Below, piece by piece: positions 1 to 5,962 of a DNA stretch of 12,452 nt. Below the pieces are notes generated by a model, which did no database searches, was not told the DNA's origin, and worked only from the letters and a program-made list of their open reading frames with translations. Position 1 is the stretch's first letter. Each line of letters starts with the position of its first letter. This DNA is from an uncultured Bacilli bacterium (GTDB lineage Bacteria; Bacillota_I; Bacilli_A; RF39; UBA660): the NCBI GenBank assembly GCA_947629285.1, contig CANRDA010000021.1:1-12452 (forward strand). The letters are read 5' to 3'. The translations under genes were made by a program, and so were the position numbers.

Positions 1-126
1 GTGAAAAATGTATATGCATCAAAATATTTAACCTATTTGCCATCTAAAGAAGAATTGATTAAAATAATAAAAGATGAAAAAGAATTGTATGAATTAGCAA
101 AAGAAGAAGGTAAAGAAAATGAATGA
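1..126 (+). CDS. 3' end of an unidentified upstream gene (C-terminus only)
   Basis: Frame 1 is open from the window edge to a TGA at 124-126, giving about 41 residues with a lysine- and glutamate-rich tail. The visible part contains YASKYLTYLPSKEELI, followed by a charged helix-like stretch. The YxLYLPxxEEL pattern recalls the C-terminus of YhcG/DUF1016-type PDDEXK nucleases, but this is from memory and rests on a short tail, so the assignment is weak. The frame overlaps the rbgA start codon by 8 bases (119-126), and the rbgA ribosome binding site lies inside it. The two genes are therefore probably co-transcribed and translationally coupled. The GTG at position 1 is more likely an internal valine than a start. 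Confidence 0.6.
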   Translation: MKNVYASKYLTYLPSKEELIKIIKDEKELYELAKEEGKENE

Positions 127-979
127 AAATAAAACAAATATAAATTGGTATCCAGGACACATGGCTAAAACTAAAAGACTTATAAGTGAAAACTTAAACT
201 TAATAGATGTAGTATATGAACTTATAGATGCAAGAATGCCTTATTCATCTAAAATAAAAGATATAGATGGATTACTTAAAAACAAGAAAAGAATACTTAT
301 AATGACTAAGATAGACTTATGTGATATGAATGAAACAAATAAGTGGATTAAATATTATGAGTCTTTAGGATACAGTGTGATTGGACTTAATTTAGAAAGC
401 AATAATAATTTAAATAATTTAATAAACTTAACAAATAAATTAATGGAAGAAGAAAATAAAAAAAGAATAGAAAAGGGAATGACAAAAAGAAAAACTAGAG
501 TTTTAGTAGTAGGTATTCCTAATGTAGGTAAAAGTACACTAATAAATAGACTTGCAGGTAAAAAAGTAGTTAATGTTGGAAATACTCCAGGTATTACTAA
601 AAATTTAAATTGGATTAGAGTAAATAACGATATAGAACTAATGGATACTCCAGGTATACTTTGGCCTAAATTAGACAGTGATACTGTTGCTTTTAATCTT
701 GCTAGTTTAACTGCTATAAAAGAGAATATTTTGCCACTTGATAAAGTAGTTATATATATACTAAATACTTTAGATAAATACTATAATAATATACTAAAAG
801 ATAGATATGGAATAGATAGTGTAGATAGTGATATAGAACTTACCTTAGATTTAATAGGTAAAAAAAGAGGATGTCTTATAAAAGGTGGATTAGTTGATTA
901 TGATAAAGTATATAGTATAGTTATGAATGATATAAAAAGTGGTATAATAAAAGGAATTACGTTTGATAGATATGAATAA
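119..979 (+). CDS. rbgA: Ribosome biogenesis GTPase RbgA (YlqF)
   Basis: This is a circularly permuted GTPase needed for late assembly of the 50S ribosomal subunit in the cytoplasm. The 286-residue length is normal for the family. The N-terminus carries the diagnostic NWYPGHMAK (residues 9-17). The G motifs come in permuted order: G4 TKID at 63-66, then the P-loop GIPNVGKST at 132-140, the NTPGITK segment that follows it, and G3 DTPG at 176-179. The C-terminal third is the helical RNA-binding domain. An AAGAAGG Shine-Dalgarno site at 104-110 lies 8 bases before the ATG. The gene overlaps both neighbours (8 bases upstream, 17 downstream into mrnC), which indicates one operon. In Bacillus subtilis rbgA sits elsewhere (near lepB and rnhB), so its position directly before mrnC is a local arrangement. 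Identification is very secure. Confidence 0.96.
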   Translation: MNENKTNINWYPGHMAKTKRLISENLNLIDVVYELIDARMPYSSKIKDIDGLLKNKKRILIMTKIDLCDMNETNKWIKYYESLGYSVIGLNLESNNNLNNLINLTNKLMEEENKKRIEKGMTKRKTRVLVVGIPNVGKSTLINRLAGKKVVNVGNTPGITKNLNWIRVNNDIELMDTPGILWPKLDSDTVAFNLASLTAIKENILPLDKVVIYILNTLDKYYNNILKDRYGIDSVDSDIELTLDLIGKKRGCLIKGGLVDYDKVYSIVMNDIKSGIIKGITFDRYE

Positions 980-1343
980 GAATATGTTAGTTTTAGCCTA
1001 TCTAGGCGATTCAATTTATGAGACTTATATAAGAAAATATCTAATAGATAAAGGTATATCTAAAGTAAATACTCTTCAAAGTGAAGCTATTAAATATGTA
1101 AGTGCGAAAGGACAAGCTAGTATTTTAAAAGATATGATAGATAATAACTTTTTAACTTTAGAAGAGTTAAATATAGTTAAATGTGCGAGAAATCATAAAA
1201 ACAATCATAAACCTAAAAACTGTGATATTCAAACCTATAAGTATGCAACTGGACTTGAAGCATTAATAGGTTATCTTTACTATGAAAATAATATAAAAAG
1301 AATAGATGAAATAATGGATTATATACTAAATAAAATTGTTTAA
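963..1343 (+). CDS. mrnC: Mini-ribonuclease III (MrnC)
   Basis: This is a small RNase III-like nuclease without a double-stranded RNA-binding domain. In Bacillus it removes the last precursor segments of 23S rRNA. The protein is 126 residues, typical for the family. It shows the conserved LAYLGDSIYE (about residues 11-20, with the catalytic Asp at 16), YVSAKGQA, the basic RNHKNNHKPKN stretch, DIQTYKYATG and LEALIGYLYY. The chosen start is TTG at 963 because AAGGA at 951-955 sits 7 bases upstream. The in-frame ATG at 972 is an alternative, but its spacing would be 16 bases. The gene overlaps the end of rbgA by 17 bases. The order mrnC then rlmB is conserved in Bacillus. Identity is secure; the exact start is less so. 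Confidence 0.95.
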   Translation: MIDMNKNMLVLAYLGDSIYETYIRKYLIDKGISKVNTLQSEAIKYVSAKGQASILKDMIDNNFLTLEELNIVKCARNHKNNHKPKNCDIQTYKYATGLEALIGYLYYENNIKRIDEIMDYILNKIV

Positions 1344-1367
1344 AAATATTAAAATAAATGGTATAAT
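1339..1367 (+). promoter_or_regulatory. SigA-type promoter of rlmB
   Basis: There is a perfect -10 TATAAT at 1362-1367 with an upstream TG (TGG before the hexamer, an extended -10), and a weak -35 TTTAAA at 1339-1344 with a 17-base spacer. The predicted start is near 1374. That gives a leader of about 15 bases containing GGAGG at 1380-1384 just before the rlmB ATG. The -35 overlaps the mrnC stop codon. Confidence 0.7.
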
Positions 1368-1388
1368 CTTTATATAAATGGAGGATAT

Positions 1389-2084
1389 ATGTATATATAC
1401 GGTAAAAATGTTGCTTTAGAATATTTAAATAGTAATAAAAAAATAGAAAAAGCATTTATACAAAATAACTTTAATGATAAAGAGTTATTAAGTAAAATAA
1501 AAAATAAAAATATAAGTTATCAAGTGTTATCTAAAATAGATATGGATAAAAAAGTAAATTCACTTCACCAAGGTATAATACTTAAAGTAGAAGACTATGA
1601 ATATGCACAGATTGATGAAATAATAAATAAAGAAGATTCGTTGATAATAATGTTAGACCACCTAGAAGACCCTCATAACTTTGGAGCTATTATAAGAACC
1701 TGTGAAGCAGCAGGAGTAGATGGTATTATAATACCTTTTGATAGACAAGTAGAAGTAAATCCAACAGTTATAAAAACTAGTGTAGGCACTACTGAAAACA
1801 TGAAAATAGTGCGTGTTAAAAATCTTGTAAATACTATTAAACTTTTAAAAGATAAAGGTTTTTGGATATTTGGAACAGATATGGATGGAACAGACTATAA
1901 ATCTTTAGATTATAAAGGTAAAACAGTTATAATATGTGGAAATGAAGGTAGTGGGATGTCAAGACTTGTTAAAGAAAATTGTGACTTTATTGCAAGTATT
2001 AAGATGCGTGGTAAAGTAAATAGTTTAAATGCATCAGTAGCTACTGGAATAATTATATTTGAAGCTATAAAACAAAGAATATAA
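1389..2084 (+). CDS. rlmB: 23S rRNA 2'-O-ribose methyltransferase RlmB, SpoU/TrmH (SPOUT) family
   Basis: The enzyme transfers a methyl group from S-adenosylmethionine to a ribose 2'-OH; in RlmB orthologues the target is the G2251 position of 23S rRNA. The 231-residue protein has an N-terminal substrate-binding domain (about 1-75, opening YGKNVALEYL) and a C-terminal SPOUT knot domain. Motif 1 is DPHNFGAIIRT (94-104, with Asn97 and Arg103). Motif 2 is IICGNEGSGMSRL (181-193). Motif 3 is NSLNASVATGI (211-221). GGAGG at 1380-1384 is 4 bases before the ATG. Related TrmH-family enzymes can act on tRNA, but the order mrnC-rlmB and the YGKNVALEYL opening favour RlmB. The gene has its own promoter besides possible read-through from mrnC. 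Confidence 0.94.
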   Translation: MYIYGKNVALEYLNSNKKIEKAFIQNNFNDKELLSKIKNKNISYQVLSKIDMDKKVNSLHQGIILKVEDYEYAQIDEIINKEDSLIIMLDHLEDPHNFGAIIRTCEAAGVDGIIIPFDRQVEVNPTVIKTSVGTTENMKIVRVKNLVNTIKLLKDKGFWIFGTDMDGTDYKSLDYKGKTVIICGNEGSGMSRLVKENCDFIASIKMRGKVNSLNASVATGIIIFEAIKQRI

Positions 2085-2096
2085 AGGAGAATAATA

Positions 2097-3326
2097 TTGA
2101 AAAAAAAGATACCGTTAATATTGATTGTTGCTATGTTTCTAATTGTGTTATTAATAATTTTTATAAATTATAAAAACACAACTAATCAAAAAAAATTAGA
2201 ATATATATGGAATATCAAGCAAAGTTATTCTAAGTATGTTAAGACTAAAAAGGAAACTAATATTTATGATTCTAATAACAATGTAATAGGAAAAATAAAT
2301 AAAGATGTTAAAATTGCTTTAAAAGACAAAGTTATAACAGATGAAAATGATGATTACTTTGAGTTAGAATTATTTAATAACCATTATGTATATTTTGAAG
2401 ATGTTGATAAAATTGAATCATTAGATAATAAAGATAATTACTATAAAAATTATATAGTGTTTAATGAAAATTGTGTAACAAAAGATAAAACTTCATTTTA
2501 TGATAAAAATTTTAACCTTTTATATCAAGTAAATATAGGATATGATTTGCCTATTTATATAAAAGAGGACGATTATTACGGTGTGGAATTTAATGACGAA
2601 ATAGTGTATTTAAAAAAGGACGATGTGACTGTAAAAGAATCAAACAATACACAAGAAACAAACGCAAAAAGTATTCCAGTTCTTTTATATCATTTCTTTC
2701 ATACACATAACAATTATGAAAATATGACAACAGTAATATCAATTAGAACTGATAAGTTTGAAGAACAATTAAAATATTTAGTTGATAATAATTTTATGAC
2801 TTTAAAATTAAAAGATTTAGAATTATATATAAAAGGTAAAGTTCAAATAAGAGAAAACAGTGTTGTTATTACAATAGATGATGGAAATGATTCAGTATTC
2901 ACACTTGCATATCCATTAATAGAAAAGTATAAAATAAATGCGACTGTATTTGCTGTAACATCTTGGAATCCTAATATTTTAGAACAACAAACTGATTATG
3001 TTGAAATACACTCACATACACATAATATGCATGTTACTGGAAAATGTATGGGTGGACAAGGTGGTTTATTTAAATGTATAGATTATGAAAAAGGATTAGA
3101 AGATTTAAAGACATCAAAAGAAATTTTAAATGGGACTACGTATTTAGCATACCCTTTTGGGGAGTATACAGATTTGTCCATAGAATTATTAAAAGCAGCA
3201 GGATATACTATGGCACTGACAACTAATTATGAAAATGCAAAAGTAGGGGATAATCCTTATATGATACCTAGAATATACATATATAATGAATATAGTTTAA
3301 ATACATTTAAAAGAATAGTAAATTAA
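2097..3326 (+). CDS. Membrane-anchored polysaccharide deacetylase with SH3b-like region
   Basis: This is a NodB-homology (CE4) deacetylase expected to act outside the membrane on N-acetylated cell-wall or surface polysaccharide. The 409 residues comprise a basic start and a hydrophobic anchor (about 5-24), two segments resembling bacterial SH3 domains (about 52-108 and 126-178, each with a NIYDSNNNVIG- or SFYDKNFNLLY-like opening), a linker, and the catalytic domain (about 190-409). Motif 1 is TIDDG (259-263; Asp261 and Asp262). Motif 2 is HSHTH (305-309), supplying the zinc histidines. Motif 3 is AYPFGEY (351-357), in the style of PgaB/IcaB and related deacetylases. The start is TTG at 2097, with AGGAGA 6 bases upstream. 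It lies 12 bases after rlmB. In Bacillus subtilis yacP occupies this slot. The substrate is not deducible, and the SH3b call is inference from pattern only. Confidence 0.88.
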   Translation: MKKKIPLILIVAMFLIVLLIIFINYKNTTNQKKLEYIWNIKQSYSKYVKTKKETNIYDSNNNVIGKINKDVKIALKDKVITDENDDYFELELFNNHYVYFEDVDKIESLDNKDNYYKNYIVFNENCVTKDKTSFYDKNFNLLYQVNIGYDLPIYIKEDDYYGVEFNDEIVYLKKDDVTVKESNNTQETNAKSIPVLLYHFFHTHNNYENMTTVISIRTDKFEEQLKYLVDNNFMTLKLKDLELYIKGKVQIRENSVVITIDDGNDSVFTLAYPLIEKYKINATVFAVTSWNPNILEQQTDYVEIHSHTHNMHVTGKCMGGQGGLFKCIDYEKGLEDLKTSKEILNGTTYLAYPFGEYTDLSIELLKAAGYTMALTTNYENAKVGDNPYMIPRIYIYNEYSLNTFKRIVN

Positions 3327-3346
3327 ATGAGAGGAGTTAAGTAGAT

Positions 3347-3940
3347 ATGGATTATAATGATTATAATGACTATGAACTTTTGGAATATATTTCTGAGGGA
3401 AATGAAGATGCAAATAATATAATTATTAAAAAATATGAACCATTAATTAATAAAATAGCTACTAAAATGCTCAAATATTGTAAGAATAATGGACTAGAAA
3501 AAAGTGATTTGATACAGGAAGGAATGATAGGATTAAATCATGCTCTTGAAAGATATAAAGAAAAAGAAAACATATTATTTTATACTTATGCAAGAAAATG
3601 TATTGAAAGAAAAATAATAAGTGTAGTAGTCGCATCCAATAGAAATAAAAACAAAATATTAAATGAGTCAATATCATATGATGACGAAGATAATGTAATA
3701 TCAAAAATAATTAAATCTACTTCACCATCACCAGAGGAAGAAGTATTAAATTTAGAATTAGAAGAAAATTTAATAATAAAAATAAAAAACACCTTAGCTA
3801 ATTTTGAAGAGCAGGTATTCTTGTTATTAATCGAGGGATTTGATTATAAAGAAATAGCAGAAATATTAGAAAAAGACCAAAAATCTATAGATAATGCAAT
3901 ACAGAGAATAAAATCAAAAATAAAAAGCGTTTTAGAATAA
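3347..3940 (+). CDS. sigH: Sigma-70 family RNA polymerase sigma factor, SigH-like
   Basis: The 197-residue protein has sigma regions 2 and 4 and no regions 1.1 or 3, the layout of SigH/Spo0H and ECF-like factors. Region 2 covers about 23-97 and contains DLIQEGMIGLNHALERY (54-70), the core polymerase-binding signature, then FYTYARKCIERKII. Region 4 covers about 148-195, with FDYKEIAEILEKDQKSIDNA as the helix-turn-helix. The KSIDNAIQRIKSKI ending is characteristic of SigH of endospore formers. Gene order supports this: sigH follows mrnC-rlmB-yacP in Bacillus. Here, however, the expected downstream rpmG-secE-nusG set is absent and an HTH gene and terminator follow instead. The start has GAGGAG at 3331-3336, 10 bases upstream. 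Whether it drives sporulation, competence or another stress response cannot be told from this window. Confidence 0.88.
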   Translation: MDYNDYNDYELLEYISEGNEDANNIIIKKYEPLINKIATKMLKYCKNNGLEKSDLIQEGMIGLNHALERYKEKENILFYTYARKCIERKIISVVVASNRNKNKILNESISYDDEDNVISKIIKSTSPSPEEEVLNLELEENLIIKIKNTLANFEEQVFLLLIEGFDYKEIAEILEKDQKSIDNAIQRIKSKIKSVLE

Positions 3941-3941
3941 G

Positions 3942-3970
3942 AAGAAGGGTTTAAAACTTTAACCCTTCTT
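3942..3970. terminator. Convergent terminator hairpin between sigH and the HTH gene
   Basis: AAGAAGGGTT (3942-3951) pairs perfectly with AACCCTTCTT (3961-3970) around a 9-base loop. On the plus strand it is followed by T-rich sequence (TTACCTTTTTCTTT). It lies directly after the sigH stop, so it most likely ends that operon. The right arm and loop form the last codons of the minus-strand HTH gene. On the minus strand the downstream T-run is weak, so termination in that direction is less certain. Confidence 0.75.
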
Positions 3971-4166
3971 TACCTTTTTCTTTATATATTTTGACCCATT
4001 TTCTAACAGTAGAAGGGTATGTATTAAAGTATCTTGCTGCAGGTTTATTACCATATTTTAGTGCATATTCAACCATTTCAGGTAATATTAATTCTTTTTC
4101 TGTTTTGCTTTTACTACTATATAATTCATTTTTATCTACAGTATATAATTTAAATTCAGTTGACAT
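3951..4166 (-). CDS. Small orphan helix-turn-helix protein, transposase-type HTH
   Basis: The predicted protein has 71 residues beginning MSTEFKLYTVDK. Its C-terminal half (about 28-71) reads as a DNA-binding helix-turn-helix: ILPEMVEYALKYG, then NKPAARYFNTYPSTVRKW and VKIYKEKGKEGL. The AARxFxxxxxTVRKWxxxYxxxGxEGL pattern is that of the N-terminal domains of IS3/IS630-type transposases and related regulators. No catalytic DDE domain follows, and no terminal inverted repeats are visible. The start was chosen at 4166 because AAAGGAGG (4171-4178) lies 4 bases upstream; a longer frame from 4214 has no such site. A TATAAT just upstream suggests its own promoter. It could be a transposase remnant, or a domesticated small DNA-binding regulator kept under its own expression signals. 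Its target is unknown. Confidence 0.78.
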   Translation of the reverse strand: MSTEFKLYTVDKNELYSSKSKTEKELILPEMVEYALKYGNKPAARYFNTYPSTVRKWVKIYKEKGKEGLKF

Positions 4167-4182
4167 ATTACCTCCTTTGAAA

Positions 4183-4188
4183 ATTATA
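4183..4188 (-). promoter_or_regulatory. -10 element of the HTH gene promoter
   Basis: On the minus strand TATAAT occupies 4188-4183. The predicted start is near 4176, inside or next to the AAAGGAGG ribosome binding site (4178-4171), leaving a leader of roughly 10 bases. No convincing -35 hexamer is seen at 16-18 bases spacing, so this is a partial call. Confidence 0.5.
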
Positions 4189-4299
4189 TCATGTAATAAA
4201 AATAATAAATGCAAACAAATGGGTACATATTATATTATCAATTGTGAAAGCTATACCTTTAAAAAATATAGAATTTATTTTAATAATTTTTAAATATGA

Positions 4300-4327
4300 T
4301 TACAAAAGTATTAAAATATAGTATAAT
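4300..4327 (+). promoter_or_regulatory. Promoter of fmt
   Basis: A perfect -10 TATAAT at 4322-4327 is preceded by a moderate -35 TTACAA at 4300-4305, with a 16-base spacer. The predicted start, near 4334, falls on the first base of the GGTGAT Shine-Dalgarno (4334-4339), so the leader would be only about 9 bases. The rest of the interval between the HTH gene and fmt (4189-4299) is AT-rich, and I see no further element in it. Confidence 0.68.
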
Positions 4328-4342
4328 ATAGATGGTGATAAA

Positions 4343-5302
4343 ATGAATATTGAAGACATTGTAATAAAAAAAGAATTAAGAATAGTTTTTATGGGTACAC
4401 CTGATTTTAGCGTTCCAGTATTGAACGCATTAATTAATAATTACCATGTAAAGGCTGTTATAACGCAACCAGATAAACAAGTAGGAAGAAGTGGTAAAAT
4501 TGCTAAGCCACCAATAAAAATCTTAGCTGAAAAACATAATATTTTAGTTATACAGTTAGATAAAATAAAAGAACAATATCAAGAAGTAATTGATTTAGAG
4601 CCTGATTTAATTATTACGTGTGCTTATGGTCAAATTTTACCTGAAGAACTTCTTAACTATCCTAGATTAGGTTGTATTAACGTTCACGCATCTTTGCTAC
4701 CAAAACTTAGAGGGGGAGCTCCAATACATAGAGCTATACTAGAGGGATATTCTAAGACAGGTGTAACAATTATGTATATGGCAAAAGGTATGGATGATGG
4801 TGATATAATAGCCCAAAAAGAGCTAGAGATATTAGATAATGATACTGCAAGTACACTTCACGATAAATTAAGTAAACTTGGTAGTGAACTTTTAATTGAA
4901 ACTCTTCCAAGTATAATAAATGGTACGAATACTAGAATTCCACAAGATTCATCAAAAGTTACATTTGCTCCTATAATAAAACCTATAGATGAAAAAATAG
5001 ATTTTAGTAGAACTAGTACACAAATATATAATCAAATAAGAGGATTAAATAGTTTTCCTGGTGCCTATTTTACTTTAGACGGTAAGAGAATAAAGGTATT
5101 TGAATCTACTATAGTAGAGGAATATTTTCCAGAAAAGATAAACGGAGAAATTGTGAAAATATATGATAATGGAATAGGCATAAAAACTAGTAATGGTGTT
5201 ATAAAGTTAACTTTAATACAGCCAGAAGGTAAGTCTAAAATGAGTGTTAAAGATTTTTTAAATGGTATGAAAGAAACTATAATAGGTAAAATAGCAGGTT
5301 AA
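4343..5302 (+). CDS. fmt: Methionyl-tRNA formyltransferase
   Basis: Fmt transfers a formyl group from 10-formyl-tetrahydrofolate to methionyl-initiator tRNA, starting bacterial translation. At 319 residues it is close to the usual length (about 310-320). The N-terminal formyltransferase domain shows RIVFMGTPDFSVP (13-25), CAYGQILP (93-100), INVHASLLPKLRGGAPI (112-128, with catalytic Asn113 and His115) and GMDDGDI (149-155, with the catalytic Asp probably at 151). The C-terminal OB-like tRNA-binding domain follows, with QIRGLNSFPGAYF. The protein begins with about 11 extra residues (MNIEDIVIKKE) ahead of the usual first strand. The GGTGAT site 3 bases before ATG 4343 supports this longer start. 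The usual partner def (peptide deformylase) is not in the window. A membrane protein gene follows after 3 bases. Confidence 0.96.
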   Translation: MNIEDIVIKKELRIVFMGTPDFSVPVLNALINNYHVKAVITQPDKQVGRSGKIAKPPIKILAEKHNILVIQLDKIKEQYQEVIDLEPDLIITCAYGQILPEELLNYPRLGCINVHASLLPKLRGGAPIHRAILEGYSKTGVTIMYMAKGMDDGDIIAQKELEILDNDTASTLHDKLSKLGSELLIETLPSIINGTNTRIPQDSSKVTFAPIIKPIDEKIDFSRTSTQIYNQIRGLNSFPGAYFTLDGKRIKVFESTIVEEYFPEKINGEIVKIYDNGIGIKTSNGVIKLTLIQPEGKSKMSVKDFLNGMKETIIGKIAG

Positions 5303-5305
5303 ATC

Positions 5306-5929
5306 ATGGAATTTATAAAAAAAATAATAGATGGTTTAAAAGACCCAAAAAAAAGGTCACTGACCCTTTTAGCAATATATGCATTATTTTTTACGTTTGT
5401 ATTTATATTGATACAAAATAAAACTGTAAAACCTCAATCAGAAATTGATACACAAAAAAATGATACTATAACTAGTTATAACTATTCATATAAAATAACT
5501 GAAAATGATAATATTACAGAAGTATATGGTATTCATGATGATTTAAAAGTTACTTTTAATTATAATGGCATTGATTATTATTATGATGGTAAACTTTATA
5601 CTATTGAAAATGAAAACAAAATATATCACGATGAAATAAATACAAATGTTGAACCATATTCTTATAGTACTATAGAAGAACTTATAAAAAATAGTGAGTT
5701 TATAGAAAAGACTACATATAAAGATAATAAAGAAAAAACTGTATATAATATACAGGCTCAAAAATATTTTGATTTAATGAATAAACAAAATAATTGTGAA
5801 TTATTAGATTGCATTAATACATATATTAGTATAACAGTAGAAAGTTTAGATTATATTAATAATGTTATAATAGATTTAAATGAATATTCTAATTATAAAG
5901 TTGAAATAAATTATTCAAACGTAAAATAA
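5306..5929 (+). CDS. Unknown membrane-anchored extracytoplasmic protein
   Basis: I do not recognise this 207-residue protein. It has a short basic cytoplasmic start (MEFIKKIIDGLKDPKKRS), one hydrophobic segment (about 19-37, LTLLAIYALFFTFVFILIQ), and then a soluble part rich in Asn, Tyr, Ile, Glu and Lys. The soluble part looks like a beta-rich domain (repeated short strands such as VTFNYNGIDYYYDGKLYTI) and should lie outside the cell. There is no lipobox, no cell-wall sorting signal and no catalytic motif I can name. Two cysteines near the C-terminal end (CELLDC) could form a disulfide. It starts 3 bases after the fmt stop and has only a weak AGG upstream, so expression is probably coupled to fmt. 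There is no obvious functional link to formylation. Confidence 0.8.
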   Translation: MEFIKKIIDGLKDPKKRSLTLLAIYALFFTFVFILIQNKTVKPQSEIDTQKNDTITSYNYSYKITENDNITEVYGIHDDLKVTFNYNGIDYYYDGKLYTIENENKIYHDEINTNVEPYSYSTIEELIKNSEFIEKTTYKDNKEKTVYNIQAQKYFDLMNKQNNCELLDCINTYISITVESLDYINNVIIDLNEYSNYKVEINYSNVK

Positions 5930-5962
5930 ATACTAAGTAAGTATTTATTTTGTTATTTTTTT
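5923..5962. terminator. Convergent terminator between the membrane-protein gene and the arginase gene
   Basis: AAAATAAATAC (5923-5933) pairs with GTATTTATTTT (5941-5951) around a 7-base loop: an 11 bp but very AT-rich stem. On the plus strand it is followed by a T-run at 5956-5962. The stem overlaps the last bases of both convergent genes, which are separated by only 15 bases. The low stem stability makes the call moderate. Confidence 0.6.

Noticed and set aside
4167..4214. Longer N-terminus of the HTH protein starting at 4214.
   Set aside because: The extra 16 residues read through the AAAGGAGG ribosome binding site and the TATAAT. The start at 4166 has ideal signals.
3991..4293. Plus-strand open frame opposite the HTH gene, and other antisense frames (1213-1455, 3471-3704, 3586-3792, 5543-5761, 9685-9876).
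   Set aside because: They are low-complexity shadows of well-supported genes, have no ribosome binding site and no recognisable motifs.
4343..4390. Trimming fmt to a start at 4391 (MGTPDF).
   Set aside because: This would remove the first beta strand (RIVF), and no Shine-Dalgarno precedes it. ATG 4343 has GGTGAT.
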